Assembly (NCBI GenBank): GCA_903909815.1
Contig: CAIVXG010000223.1
Location: forward strand, 35,488-99,487
DNA length: 64,000 bases
Source of the DNA: an uncultured beta proteobacterium
GTDB lineage: Bacteria > Pseudomonadota > Gammaproteobacteria > Burkholderiales > Burkholderiaceae_C
Direction of reading: 5' to 3'
A model generated the notes under the pieces. That model had not been told where the DNA came from. It did not search any database and worked only from the letters and a program-made list of their open reading frames with translations. Below are positions 42,030-51,185 of this stretch, one piece after another (position 1 is the stretch's first letter; each line of letters opens with the position of its first letter). The position numbers were made by a program, and so were the translations under genes.

Positions 42030-43007
42030 TTGGCAAAAAGAACTTTCCTCGATTTCGAGCAACCGATTGCAGACCTGGAAACCAAGATTGAGGAACTGCG
42101 CTACGTGCAGACCGAATCTGCGGTGGACATCTCAGCTGAGATCGACCAACTCAGCAAGAAGAGCCAACAGCTCACCAAGGACATCTACAGTGATCTGAGC
42201 GCCTGGCAGATTACCAAGATCGCCCGTCACGCCGAGCGCCCCTACACGCTGGACTACGTGCGCGAGCTGTTTACGGATTTCGTCGAGTTGCACGGTGACC
42301 GGCATTTTTCCGATGACCTGAGCATCGTGGGTGGTCTGGCGCGCTTCAACGGCACGCCGTGCATGGTGCTGGGGCACCAAAAAGGGCGCGATACCAAGGA
42401 GCGCGCGCTGCGCAACTTCGGCATGAGCAAGCCCGAGGGCTATCGCAAGGCGCTGCGCCTGATGAAGCTGGCCGAGAAATTCAAGCTGCCGGTGTTCACC
42501 TTTGTCGATACACCGGGCGCCTATCCGGGCATTGACGCCGAGGAGCGCAGCCAGTCCGAAGCCATCGGGCGCAACATCTACGAGATGGCGCAACTGGAAG
42601 TGCCCATCATCGTCACCATCATCGGTGAGGGTGGCTCGGGCGGCGCGCTGGCAATTTCGGTAGGCGATCAACTGGTGATGCTGCAGTATTCGATCTACTC
42701 CGTCATCAGTCCAGAGGGTTGTGCCTCGATCCTGTGGAAGACCTCGGACAAGGCGCAGGATGCGGCCGATGCCCTGGGCATCACTGCGCACCGGCTCAAG
42801 GCACTGGGGGTGGTGGACAAGATCGTGAACGAGCCCGTGGGCGGCGCGCACTGCGACCACAAGCAGATGGCCGCCTTTCTCAAGCGCGCGCTGGTGGACG
42901 CCTATAGGCAGGTCAGCGACCTGAAGGTCAAGGAACTGCTGGACCGACGTTACGAGCGGCTGCAAAGTTACGGGCGCTTCACGGACATCAAGGCCGACAG
43001 CAAGTAA
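42030..43007 (+). CDS. accA: Acetyl-CoA carboxylase carboxyltransferase subunit alpha
   Basis: This 325-residue protein, with AccD, transfers the carboxyl group from carboxybiotin to acetyl-CoA at the start of fatty acid synthesis. Landmarks include [33 protein letters not shown] and [16 protein letters not shown]. The start codon is TTG 42030 with GGGAG 7 nt upstream; no better start exists, and the N terminus [11 protein letters not shown] fits the family. It follows the repeat element at 41965-42018. Confidence 0.95.
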   Translation: MAKRTFLDFEQPIADLETKIEELRYVQTESAVDISAEIDQLSKKSQQLTKDIYSDLSAWQITKIARHAERPYTLDYVRELFTDFVELHGDRHFSDDLSIVGGLARFNGTPCMVLGHQKGRDTKERALRNFGMSKPEGYRKALRLMKLAEKFKLPVFTFVDTPGAYPGIDAEERSQSEAIGRNIYEMAQLEVPIIVTIIGEGGSGGALAISVGDQLVMLQYSIYSVISPEGCASILWKTSDKAQDAADALGITAHRLKALGVVDKIVNEPVGGAHCDHKQMAAFLKRALVDAYRQVSDLKVKELLDRRYERLQSYGRFTDIKADSK

Positions 43008-43070
43008 ATTGTCGGGTCGCAACTTCTCTGCGCACCGCCCCGGACCTGGGGCCACACTCTAAAATTCAAC

Positions 43071-43694
43071 ATGAATAAACTCCTTCTCATCCTATTGACG
43101 GCCTTGGCTTGGGTGCCAGCGGCCATGGCAACCGACTTCACGTTCGCACAAGCTGGCATCAAAATCAGTCTGCCCGACGGCTTTGCGTTGCTCGCACGCG
43201 GCGACATCGATCAGCTCTATATGCCGACCAGGGGACCAGGTTTCGTGATGGGAAATGCCGCGCGAACCATCACCATCAGCTACGATCTGAAGCCTCACAA
43301 GCTTGCGAGTTTGAATCTGGGGCAAACGCTCAAGGCATTCGAAACCGTCTTTGAGCAACGCGTTCCGGGACTGGTCTGGAAGGAGCGCAAGCTGATAGAG
43401 CACGAGAAACAGCAGTGGCTGCAACTCGAGTTCTTGTCCAAGACCGGTGGCGTAGATTATTACAACATCATGCTCATCACACCCATGAAGGAGCAGATGC
43501 TGGTGTTGAATTTGAACTCAACCGTGGCTGAATTCCCGCAAGCGGAACCGGTGTTGCGCGCGGCCATGAAATCCGTGGCACTGAACGTTGCAGTTCCGGA
43601 GATGGTGATAAATCCGGTCCCTGCACCTGCAACTGCAGCTGCACCGGACAAGAAGCCAGCATCGGCCGGAAAAAAAGAGAAATCAGCCTCTTAG
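43071..43694 (+). CDS. Secreted protein of unknown function
   Basis: This 207-residue protein has a clear signal peptide (LLLILLTALAWVPAAMA) and a beta-rich middle part (e.g. GIKISLPDGFALLARGDID, TITISYDLK, KQQWLQLEFLS). Its C terminus is Pro/Ala/Lys-rich and probably disordered (from about residue 180). No family was recognised. It lies between accA and tilS, 63 nt after the former, and may be transcribed with either. Confidence 0.7.
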   Translation: MNKLLLILLTALAWVPAAMATDFTFAQAGIKISLPDGFALLARGDIDQLYMPTRGPGFVMGNAARTITISYDLKPHKLASLNLGQTLKAFETVFEQRVPGLVWKERKLIEHEKQQWLQLEFLSKTGGVDYYNIMLITPMKEQMLVLNLNSTVAEFPQAEPVLRAAMKSVALNVAVPEMVINPVPAPATAAAPDKKPASAGKKEKSAS

Positions 43695-43770
43695 TCGTCC
43701 CATGATGGGTCGTGCCCCGGAGCGGTCGACGTCTACGGGTCACCGTGTTCGCGATGACGGAGTGAGTCAC

Positions 43771-44730
43771 TTGAATACTTCGATGGATCAAGCCATCCAG
43801 GCCTTCGCGCCAGAGCTGCCGCTGGCCGTGGGCTATAGCGGTGGCGCGGATTCCACCGCGCTGCTGCTGGCCTGTGCACGCAAGTGGCCGCAACACGTGA
43901 GGGCGATCCATATTCATCACGGCTTGCAGGACTGCGCTGATGATTTTGTGCGGCACTGCGAGGCTTTCTGTGCGCGCCTGGATGTGCCGCTGACGGTGCT
44001 GCGCGTCGATGGCAGCCACGCGAGCGGGCAGAGTCCGGAAGACGCGGCACGCAACGCTCGCTATGCGGCTTTCAAGGCCGTGCTGCAGGAGCCTTCGGGG
44101 CCCACACGGGTGTCGTCCATGGCGCTCGGACACCACGCAGACGACCAGGCCGAAACGCTGCTGCTCGCGCTCAGTCGAGGTGCGGGATTGCCCGGCCTAA
44201 GTGCCATGCCTGCGGCATGGGAGCGAGACGCAATCCAGTACTACCGGCCACTCCTGCAAGTTCCGGGAGCGCAGATCCGCGTATGGCTTCAGGCACAGGG
44301 CGTGCAGTGGCTTACGGATCCGAGCAACGCGCAGCAGCAGTTCACGCGCAACCGCATCCGCGCGCAATTGCTGCCCGCTTTGGATCAGGCGTTTCCCCAG
44401 TTTCGCCAGACCTTTGCACGCAGTGCTGCACATGCGGCGCAGGCGCAAGGATTGCTGGAAGCACTGGCCCAGAGCGACCTGCTCAGCACCGGTGTTCCGC
44501 CCAATATTCGCGCTCTTCAAGGCCTGTCGCGCGCACGCCAAGCCAACGTGCTGCGCTATTGGCTGAAGGCGCACTGGCGCACCACTCCCAGCGCCGCGCA
44601 ACTCGATGAACTGCTCCATCAGCTGGCCGCCTGCACCACCCGTGGCCACGGCATCCACATCAAGCTGGGCCGTGGCTTTGTGCGGCGCAACATGGATGCG
44701 TTGGATTGGTACAATTCAGCCTCTGCTTAG
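43771..44730 (+). CDS. tilS: tRNA(Ile)-lysidine synthetase
   Basis: This enzyme modifies C34 of tRNA-Ile(CAU) to lysidine so that it reads AUA. The PP-loop motif GYSGGADSTALLLAC, the HIHHGLQ motif and the MALGHHADDQAETLLLALSRG stretch are intact, followed by the RNA-binding helical part. TTG 43771 is favoured because GGAG lies 8 nt upstream and the resulting short N terminus suits the family. ATG 43783 or 43702 are alternatives. It ends 27 nt before lysC. Confidence 0.9.
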   Translation: MNTSMDQAIQAFAPELPLAVGYSGGADSTALLLACARKWPQHVRAIHIHHGLQDCADDFVRHCEAFCARLDVPLTVLRVDGSHASGQSPEDAARNARYAAFKAVLQEPSGPTRVSSMALGHHADDQAETLLLALSRGAGLPGLSAMPAAWERDAIQYYRPLLQVPGAQIRVWLQAQGVQWLTDPSNAQQQFTRNRIRAQLLPALDQAFPQFRQTFARSAAHAAQAQGLLEALAQSDLLSTGVPPNIRALQGLSRARQANVLRYWLKAHWRTTPSAAQLDELLHQLAACTTRGHGIHIKLGRGFVRRNMDALDWYNSASA

Positions 44731-44757
44731 TGCCTATTTCTTCAGAAATTTCTCCCG

Positions 44758-46026
44758 ATGTCCTTGATTGTTCATAAATACGGCGGCACCTCGATGGGCT
44801 CGACCGAGCGCATCCGCAACGTCGCCAAACGCGTCGCCAAATGGGCCCGAGCCGGCCACCAGTTGGTGGTTGTTCCTTCTGCCATGAGCGGTGAAACCAA
44901 TCGCCTGCTGGGACTGGCCAAAGAACTTGCTCCCGCCAAACCGGGCGATGACTACAGCCGCGAACTCGACATGCTGGCCGCCACGGGCGAGCAGGCCTCC
45001 AGCGCCTTGCTGGCGATCGCCTTGCAGGCGGAAGGCCTGGGGTCGGTGAGCTACGCCGGCTGGCAGGTGCCGATCCGCACCAATATGGCCTACACCAAGG
45101 CGCGCATCGAATCAATCGACGACACCAAGGTGCGTGCCGACTTGGCGGCGGGCAAGGTGGTGATCGTCACCGGTTTTCAGGGCGTGGACGAACAGGGCAA
45201 CATCACTACGCTGGGTCGAGGCGGGTCAGATACCTCGGCCGTGGCTGTGGCTGCGGCGATGAAGGCCGATGAATGCCTGATCTACACCGACGTGGATGGC
45301 GTGTACACCACCGATCCGCGCGTCGTGCCCGAGGCACGCCGACTGCATACCGTGAGCTTTGAGGAGATGCTGGAGATGGCGTCGATGGGCTCCAAGGTGC
45401 TGCAGATCCGCTCCGTGGAGTTTGCCGGCAAGTACAAGGTCAAGCTGCGGGTTCTGTCGAGCTTTACGCCCTGGGATATCGACCTCAATGAAGAAGCCAA
45501 GTCTGGCACCCTGATAACTTTTGAAGAAGACGAGCAAATGGAACAAGCCATCGTGTCCGGGATCGCGTTCAACCGCGACGAAGCCAAAATCTCCGTCCTG
45601 GGCGTGCCCGATACGCCCGGCATCGCCTACCAGATTTTGGGCGCAGTGGCAGACGCCAACGTCGAAGTCGATGTCATCATCCAGAATCTGAGCAAGGGCG
45701 GCCTGACCGACTTCAGCTTCACCGTGAATCGCGGTGACTATGCCAAGGCGATGGAGTTGCTGAAGGAAAAAGTGCTGCCGAAATTGGGCGCGCAGGAAGT
45801 GGTGGGCGACCCCCGCATCTGCAAGGTCAGCATCGTCGGCATAGGCATGCGCAGCCACGTGGGGGTTGCCAGCAAGATGTTCCGGGTCCTGAGTGAGGAG
45901 GGCATCAACATCCAGATGATTTCCACCAGCGAAATCAAGACTTCGGTCGTGATCGACGAGAAATACATGGAACTCGCGGTACGGGCGCTGCACCGCGCCT
46001 TTGAATTGGATCTGCCTGCAGCCTGA
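44758..46026 (+). CDS. lysC: Aspartate kinase
   Basis: This enzyme phosphorylates aspartate, the first step towards lysine, threonine and methionine. It is 422 residues long: a kinase domain (about 1-245) with [22 protein letters not shown] and [14 protein letters not shown], then two ACT domains (about 265-335 and 345-415, the second with [15 protein letters not shown]) that normally bind lysine/threonine as feedback inhibitors. It stands alone without a linked asd. The 62-nt gap to tRNA-Ser is common in Burkholderiales. Confidence 0.96.
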   Translation: MSLIVHKYGGTSMGSTERIRNVAKRVAKWARAGHQLVVVPSAMSGETNRLLGLAKELAPAKPGDDYSRELDMLAATGEQASSALLAIALQAEGLGSVSYAGWQVPIRTNMAYTKARIESIDDTKVRADLAAGKVVIVTGFQGVDEQGNITTLGRGGSDTSAVAVAAAMKADECLIYTDVDGVYTTDPRVVPEARRLHTVSFEEMLEMASMGSKVLQIRSVEFAGKYKVKLRVLSSFTPWDIDLNEEAKSGTLITFEEDEQMEQAIVSGIAFNRDEAKISVLGVPDTPGIAYQILGAVADANVEVDVIIQNLSKGGLTDFSFTVNRGDYAKAMELLKEKVLPKLGAQEVVGDPRICKVSIVGIGMRSHVGVASKMFRVLSEEGINIQMISTSEIKTSVVIDEKYMELAVRALHRAFELDLPAA

Positions 46027-46088
46027 GTCGAAAATCCCTTGTGCGATGGGCTCGGAACTGAGCCCGCTTCGGGCATAATACGAGATCT

Positions 46089-46178
46089 GGAAACGTGACC
46101 GAGTGGCCGAAGGTGCTCCCCTGCTAAGGGAGTATAGGGTGTAGAGCCCTATCGAGGGTTCGAATCCCTCCGTTTCCG
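46089..46178 (+). tRNA. tRNA-Ser (anticodon GCU)
   Basis: The acceptor stem pairs GGAAACG (46089-46095) with CGTTTCC (46171-46177), and the discriminator is G. The anticodon stem-loop CTCCC-CTGCTAA-GGGAG gives anticodon GCU. A long class II variable arm (TATAGGGTGTAGAGCCCTA) and a T arm GAGGG-TTCGAAT-CCCTC follow. The CCA end is not encoded. A CATAAT -10-like box lies at 46074-46079. Elongator serine tRNA reads AGC/AGU. Confidence 0.97.
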
Positions 46179-46227
46179 CTAGTACAAAGACCTCAAACCT
46201 GCTCAGCAGGCCTTGAGGCGGCCTCAG

Positions 46228-46251
46228 GCCCCGCACCACGCGGGGCTTTTT
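46228..46251 (+). terminator. Rho-independent terminator after tRNA-Ser
   Basis: GCCCCG (46228-46233) pairs with CGGGGC (46241-46246) around a 7-nt loop, followed by TTTTT. It lies 50 nt after the tRNA. Confidence 0.85.
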
Positions 46252-46456
46252 GCTTTGAGCTCCTGACTGCGACCTGCGCCAGGGGGCTGGGAAAGGCGTC
46301 TCAAACCCCGTTTGTCTCAAAACCTCATGACTTTTTCGGACTTGGTTCCGAGCCGTGAATTTGCGGGTGAAGGCAAAACAGGCTATGAACCAAGCTGAAT
46401 GAAATTTCGTTGTTCAGAGCGTTTTGACCATCTCATGCTGCGTTGGACTGCTTGTT

Positions 46457-46960
46457 TTACCCTTTTGCTAATTTGTCAATATCGACTTCAAAAGAGCCTC
46501 GTGGGCTTCGGAACTCGCCCTTTTCGTAGGGGACTGAAACCTTGCCTGTTGGCATTTTTTTGTTTTTCTTAGCGAAGTGGGTCAAGAAATTTCGCAACGA
46601 AATTCCACCTGATGGAGGAACCACGTAGCCAGCGCCAGGGTAGTAGCCCTTCGGCTTTCCCTTCAAAAAGGCGGTGACCATGGTTTCGATCTGTGCAGAG
46701 AACGGCGCGATTTCTTTTCTAAATCGTGCCTCTTGCCGCCGTTTGTTAGCTGCAACGCGTCGAACAGCATCGGTCATCGACTTCAGCACTGACACCTCAT
46801 CAAACGCCTCCGGAATGGACACTCGATTGACTTCATCGACGTCAACATCGAGGTCGTTCGCAAGCTCAAGGGCCTTATCACCTATTTGCGCCAGATTTAT
46901 GGCGCTGAGACCTTTCTTACCAAGGACCTTCGTAACAACTTCCTTTGGCCACAAAGATAC
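46457..46960 (-). pseudogene. Unrecognised gene, apparently truncated at its 5' end
   Basis: The C-terminal 160 or so residues look protein-like: an acidic helical part (KALELANDLDVDVDEVNR), a basic part (ANKRRQEARFRKEIAPF), and a Gly/Pro-containing tail (KGYYPGAGYVVPPSGG). No good start codon with a ribosome-binding site is found. The open frame continues to 47221, but beyond about 46960 it is only the antisense of a PDZ-coding stretch. I infer a gene that lost its 5' end at a rearrangement, though a short intact gene starting at GTG or ATG near 46780-46830 cannot be excluded. No family was recognised. Confidence 0.45.
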
Positions 46961-47191
46961 GAGCGCAACACCGGTGTTGTCATCATGGAAGTCATGGATG
47001 GGTCGCCCGCGTTTGCGGCAAACGTTCTGCAGGGGGACGTGGTGCTGGAGGTGAATGGTGCTGCGGTGATTGACCGTACTCAGTTCCAGGGAGCATTGAC
47101 GAGCGCGTCTGCTAAGGAAGGCACTCTCACCTTCAAGATTCTGCGCAACGGAACCGAGAAGCTCGTGGTGGTCAACTTGCCGCCACCCTGA
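46961..47191 (+). pseudogene. PDZ domain fragment
   Basis: About 75 codons encode a recognisable PDZ domain: GVVIMEVMDGSPAFAANVLQ, then GDVVLEVNGAAV, and ending LRNGTEKLVVVNLPPP. Upstream in the same frame (open to 46793, with a TTG at 46886) the sequence only mirrors the minus-strand gene, and no signal peptide or protease domain is present. It thus appears to be the 3' end of a larger gene joined to unrelated DNA near 46960. A short free-standing PDZ protein starting at TTG 46886 is the alternative. Confidence 0.55.
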
Positions 47192-47252
47192 TTCAGCTGG
47201 CGAACGGTCCGAGAGGTACAAATCAGAGAAGGCGTCCTGAAGGCATTTTTCG

Positions 47253-47771
47253 ATGAACCAATTTCAAATTGCGCTGGACTTCTACCAATCCGCCACTCCG
47301 CGGATACTGGGTGAAAAGCGGAACGAGTGGGCAATGGACCCTTACGCGTGGGACGGATTGCTGAGGATGACACCCATTGAGAGCGCGATATGGGAGCGCA
47401 TCAGGGACTTGAATGCGGTCTTTTACCCGCAGTATCCCGTGGACGAGTTCTTTGCAGACTTCGCCAACCCTGTCGCAAAGATTGCGATTGAGTGTGACGG
47501 CCGGGAGTTTCACCTTGACAAGGCAAAGGACGACGAGCGCGACCGCCGTTTTGGTGAACTTGGCTGGAAAGTCTATCGGATACCCGGACGGTTGTGCGTA
47601 ACCGAGTTCGACGAAGACACAATGAGCGAGGCTTTTTCGATGAAGTTTGTCAGGGCAATCGCGGAAACTCACCAGCTAATCCGAGGGAACCCGAAGCCCC
47701 GTGGATTTGACGAGACCATGGAAGACTACCTGAGGTATGCACTGGCTGGGAAGTTGGGCTTCTTGGTTTGA
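47253..47771 (+). CDS. DUF559/VSR-like endonuclease-fold protein
   Basis: This 172-residue protein has the core pattern of the PD-(D/E)XK nuclease clan as seen in DUF559 and very-short-patch-repair-like proteins: acidic VDEFFADFAN, then IAIECDGREFHLD, then ERDRRFGELGWKVYRIPG. The E-x-D...H and the GWxVxRIPG strand are the diagnostic features. An N-terminal helical part (about 1-60) precedes it. The likely role is DNA cleavage or repair; the target is unknown. It lies in the accessory patch downstream of tRNA-Ser, with no methylase partner nearby. Confidence 0.65.
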   Translation: MNQFQIALDFYQSATPRILGEKRNEWAMDPYAWDGLLRMTPIESAIWERIRDLNAVFYPQYPVDEFFADFANPVAKIAIECDGREFHLDKAKDDERDRRFGELGWKVYRIPGRLCVTEFDEDTMSEAFSMKFVRAIAETHQLIRGNPKPRGFDETMEDYLRYALAGKLGFLV

Positions 47772-47908
47772 GGACGGGTCCCCCCCGGGTGTAACAAGGA
47801 AAAAACGTCGAGAGCGAGCTCTCTAATTCGTCCGGAACCCGCGCCAGTATTGGGTGCCAAGAGATTCTGGGGCCATCTGCGTAGTAAAATCCGGACGCCG
47901 CAGAGTCG

Positions 47909-49474
47909 CTATTTGGCAGCGAACCCTGTGAATTGATAGCTCAGCGACAGCCCCGCCACGCGCGCCTGGAACGGTCCGCGCGCGGCGTCAATACTGCCCG
48001 CGCTGACCAGGATGGCCAGAGGCTTGGAGAGTTGGTAGCCCAGGCCGACGTTGGCCTGCCCTACCAGTCCACCACGGATGGCCACGCCACCCCCACCGGC
48101 TGCGCCGACCAGCATTTCGCCCTCGACGAACAGTCGTTCAGACAGCGGCCATTGCGTGCCTGCTCCCATAAGTCCTGTCATGTAGGCACCGGCTTTGCCC
48201 GCGTACGCGGCCAGGGTCTGGCCCGTAACGTACCAGTGCGGCGAGACGAAGTAGTCGAGTTGCACGCCCAGGTTGCTGATGGAGAGATTGGCGTCGCTGC
48301 TGCGCCACTGCGGGTTCGCCTTGAAATAGGTTTGACTCACGGCGCGCACGCGCAACTGCTCGGCCGCAAAGCCGTCCAGCGCACGCCAGGAAACAGCCTG
48401 GGACGAAGGCACCTCAGGCGTGCCAAATTGATGCGTCAGCTGCAGCGCCAGACTGCGCGCCTTGAAGCTGCCTGAGGGCGCACGGACTTCGCCAATGGAA
48501 AACTCAAGCGCGTTCTGGGCCGAAATCTTTTGCTGCACGGCCAGGCCCGCGTCCAGCAGCAAACCACCGCCGTCATCAATGCCGCCGCCGCCTGCAGGAC
48601 CGGCTGCGGCGTGGACCCTCAGCGCCGTGCTGCTGGACAGGGCAAGCCGATAGCCGCCGCCGGCCAGAATTTGCATGTAGCCGTTACTATGACCACCCAT
48701 CGCGCCCTCGGCTTCGAGCTGTGTGAACCAGTGCTCGTCGATGGCCGACAGCCACTTCACGCCCATGAGCTGCATGCGCGCAGGTTGTGGCAGGCCGGTG
48801 GTTCCCGGCGCCGATGCGGCAATGCTGTAGTCGCGCGCCACCAGGGAAAATTCCTGACGGCGAGATTGCAGGTTGGGCGTCAGCGCACCATCGGTCGTGG
48901 GTGTGAACGCCCAACCGCTGTTGACGAGACTGTGAAACGGGAATTCATACTGGAGGTAAGGCTGGGTGCTACTGATGACGCCATTGGGAAAGCTCACATG
49001 GCTGATGCCAAGGCCAAAGTTGCCATAAGCCGTCTCGTAGCTCAGGCCCAGATCGCTGCGCAGCATCAGCCCGCCACCGGCCAGCGTGTTGCTGCTGCGG
49101 CCACCGCCGGCACCCACAAAGAGTCCGGCGTGCGCCAGCCACGCGGGTGCCAAACGCTGGCGCACTTCGCCTGCCAAACCCAGGGTGATGAAGCCGCCAC
49201 GCTCACCGCGCACGGCGCCATAGGACCCCACGCCCAATCGCAGGTGCTCATTCACATCGAACAGCGCATCGCCGCCGACCAGACCCATGGTTTCAGAGCC
49301 CGGCAGGTGCAGCGTCTCCGACGTGAGGCGCCAACTGGCGGGTGTGGGCGTGAGCATGGCAGTCGTATTGGCGGCCTGTTGTGCCTGGGCGCTCTGGCTC
49401 GTGCACACACCCGCAAGACACAGGCTGGCGAAAATAAGGCGGTAGGAGTAGTGCGGGATTTTCATGGCGTTCAT
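47909..49474 (-). CDS. Secreted outer-membrane-like protein with threefold internal repeat
   Basis: This protein of about 521 residues has a signal peptide ending near SAQAQQ, followed by a beta-rich, glycine-rich sequence with alternating hydrophobic residues, as in outer membrane barrels. Three units of about 115 residues (about 63-178, 237-350, 402-516) share a start like MGVKWL/LGVQLDYF with a following HW or HL, a middle glycine run (AGGGG), and an end like FKARSLALQL / FQARVAGLSLSYQF. No family was recognised. ATG 49474 or 49465 may start the protein, and both lie right after the gltA terminator. Confidence 0.7.
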   Translation of the reverse strand: MNAMKIPHYSYRLIFASLCLAGVCTSQSAQAQQAANTTAMLTPTPASWRLTSETLHLPGSETMGLVGGDALFDVNEHLRLGVGSYGAVRGERGGFITLGLAGEVRQRLAPAWLAHAGLFVGAGGGRSSNTLAGGGLMLRSDLGLSYETAYGNFGLGISHVSFPNGVISSTQPYLQYEFPFHSLVNSGWAFTPTTDGALTPNLQSRRQEFSLVARDYSIAASAPGTTGLPQPARMQLMGVKWLSAIDEHWFTQLEAEGAMGGHSNGYMQILAGGGYRLALSSSTALRVHAAAGPAGGGGIDDGGGLLLDAGLAVQQKISAQNALEFSIGEVRAPSGSFKARSLALQLTHQFGTPEVPSSQAVSWRALDGFAAEQLRVRAVSQTYFKANPQWRSSDANLSISNLGVQLDYFVSPHWYVTGQTLAAYAGKAGAYMTGLMGAGTQWPLSERLFVEGEMLVGAAGGGGVAIRGGLVGQANVGLGYQLSKPLAILVSAGSIDAARGPFQARVAGLSLSYQFTGFAAK

Positions 49475-49475
49475 C

Positions 49476-49513
49476 AAAAAAAATGGCCCACAACGGCAAG
49501 CCGTGTGGGCCGG
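49476..49513 (-). terminator. Rho-independent terminator of gltA
   Basis: On the minus strand GGCCCACA-CGGC pairs with GCCG-T-TGTGGGCC (one bulge, TT loop), followed by A and eight T residues at about 49476-49483. It lies 25 nt after the gltA stop and directly abuts the start of the outer-membrane-like gene. Confidence 0.88.
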
Positions 49514-49538
49514 GTTAGAGCGTCAATGATATCGAGGA

Positions 49539-50849
49539 TCAGCGCTTGCCGATGGGCTGCACATTGCGCGCCACCGAGCCGGTGAACAACTGGCGCGGAC
49601 GACCGATTTTGTATTCGGTATCGCTGATCATCTCGTTGAGCTGGGCGATCCAGCCCACGGTGCGGGCCAGCGAGAAGATGCCGGTGAACAGGTTCACCGG
49701 GATACCGATGGCGCGTTGCACGATGCCGGAGTAGAAGTCCACGTTCGGGTAGAGCTTGCGCTGCACGAAGTAGTCGTCTTCCAGGGCGATCTTTTCCACA
49801 GCCTTGGCGAGCTTGAACAGCGGGTCGTTTTCCAGACCGAGTTCGGCCAAAACCTCATTGCAGGTTTCCTGCATAAGCTTGGCGCGTGGGTCGTAGTTCT
49901 TGTACACGCGGTGTCCAAAACCCATGAGCTTGACGCCGGAGTTCTTGTCCTTGACCTGCTCCATGAACTCTCCCACCTTGGGCAGGCCGCCCTGGCGCTG
50001 CAGGTCTTCGAGCATGTTCAAGCAGGCTTCGTTGGCGCCGCCGTGAGCCGGTCCCCACAGGCAGGCCACGCCCGCTGCAATGGCGGCAAACGGGTTCGTG
50101 CCGGAGGAGCCGCACAGGCGCACCGTGGAGGTGGAGGCGTTTTGCTCGTGGTCGGCATGCAGGATGAAGATGCGGTCCAGGGCGCGCTCCAGCACCGGGT
50201 TCACCTTGTAGTCTTCGCAAGGAACCGCGAACATCATGCGCAGGAAGTTGCCGGCATAGCTCAGGTCGTTGCGCGGATAGACGTAGGGCTGGCCGATGCC
50301 ATACTTGTACGCCATAGCCACCAGCGTGGGCATCTTGGCAATCAGCCGGATGGCAGCGATGTCGCGGTGCTCGGCGTTGGTGATGTCGGTGCTGTCGTGG
50401 TAGAAGGCCGAGAGCGCGCCTACCAGTCCGGTCAACACTGCCATGGGATGGGCGTCACGGCGGAATCCGCGCAGGAAGAACTGCATCTGCTCGTTCACCA
50501 TGGTGTGGTTGATGATGAGCTTGTTGAAGTCCTTGCTCTGTTGCTCGTTGGGCAATTCGCCCTTGAGCAGCAGGTGGCAGGTGTCCATGTAATTGCACTG
50601 TGTGGCCAGTTGCTCGATCGGGTAGCCGCGGTACAACAGCTCGCCCTTGTCGCCGTCGATATAAGTGATGGCCGACTGGCACGAGGCTGTGGACAAGAAT
50701 CCCGGGTCGTAGGTGAACATGCCGGTTTGCCCATAGAGCTTGCGGATGTCGATCACGTCGGGGCCGACGCTGCCCTGATAGACGGGCAAATCGATGCTGG
50801 GGCTGCCGTTGCTGAACGACAGGGTGGCTTTGTTGTCGGCTAGTTTCAT
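49539..50849 (-). CDS. gltA: Citrate synthase (type II/hexameric)
   Basis: This enzyme condenses acetyl-CoA and oxaloacetate to citrate. It is 436 residues long with the N-terminal extension of the hexameric proteobacterial type. Catalytic and substrate residues occur in [29 protein letters not shown] and [15 protein letters not shown]. It is last in the sdhCDAB-sdhE-gltA cluster, 10 nt after sdhE, and is followed by a strong terminator. Confidence 0.96.
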   Translation of the reverse strand: MKLADNKATLSFSNGSPSIDLPVYQGSVGPDVIDIRKLYGQTGMFTYDPGFLSTASCQSAITYIDGDKGELLYRGYPIEQLATQCNYMDTCHLLLKGELPNEQQSKDFNKLIINHTMVNEQMQFFLRGFRRDAHPMAVLTGLVGALSAFYHDSTDITNAEHRDIAAIRLIAKMPTLVAMAYKYGIGQPYVYPRNDLSYAGNFLRMMFAVPCEDYKVNPVLERALDRIFILHADHEQNASTSTVRLCGSSGTNPFAAIAAGVACLWGPAHGGANEACLNMLEDLQRQGGLPKVGEFMEQVKDKNSGVKLMGFGHRVYKNYDPRAKLMQETCNEVLAELGLENDPLFKLAKAVEKIALEDDYFVQRKLYPNVDFYSGIVQRAIGIPVNLFTGIFSLARTVGWIAQLNEMISDTEYKIGRPRQLFTGSVARNVQPIGKR

Positions 50850-50859
50850 GGTTGCCCTT

Positions 50860-51132
50860 TCAAGGCGTTTCTTTCAATTTCAACATTTTCAATACTTCGC
50901 GGACATCGGGGCTATCGAGCTGCGGGTCCACCTGGATCAGGGTTTTTCGGCTCAGGTGCAGATCCAGCAAATCGTTGTCGCTCAGGTCCATTAAAGCGCT
51001 CAAAGCTTGCGACTGCTTGACGCTGAGGCTGGACTCAAAACGTGCGAAGAAGCGCGCAATGAACAGGTCGTTTTCCAGCAGGCCGCGCCGGCAGCGCCAC
51101 TTGAGCTTGCTCAAACCCCGTTCATCCAGCAT
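50860..51132 (-). CDS. sdhE: FAD assembly factor SdhE (succinate dehydrogenase assembly factor 2 family)
   Basis: This small protein of 90 residues helps attach FAD to SdhA. The diagnostic RGxxE-type motif is present ([20 protein letters not shown]), followed by the acidic helix [17 protein letters not shown] 51132 gives a family-length protein. TTG 51189, overlapping the sdhB stop, is an alternative that would add 19 residues. It is located between sdhB and gltA as in many betaproteobacteria. Confidence 0.88.
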   Translation of the reverse strand: MLDERGLSKLKWRCRRGLLENDLFIARFFARFESSLSVKQSQALSALMDLSDNDLLDLHLSRKTLIQVDPQLDSPDVREVLKMLKLKETP

Positions 51133-51185
51133 TTCGTCCTGCACGCGAGTTTCCACTTGATCGGTTAAGGCCACTTTGTCCAAGA

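Noticed and set aside
45226-46320. Long minus-strand frame through lysC and tRNA-Ser, containing a GFEPSIGLYTL-like peptide
   Set aside because: It is antisense to lysC, and the distinctive peptide is just the translated complement of the tRNA-Ser gene, a well-known source of false proteins.
46457-47221. Single 254-codon minus-strand protein across the accessory patch
   Set aside because: The upstream third is antisense to a clear PDZ domain on the plus strand, so only the part below about 46960 was kept, as a truncated gene.
46179-47800. Integration att site formed by a duplicated 3' end of tRNA-Ser
   Set aside because: No second copy of the terminal CCCTCCGTTTCCG was found in the patch, and no integrase gene is present.
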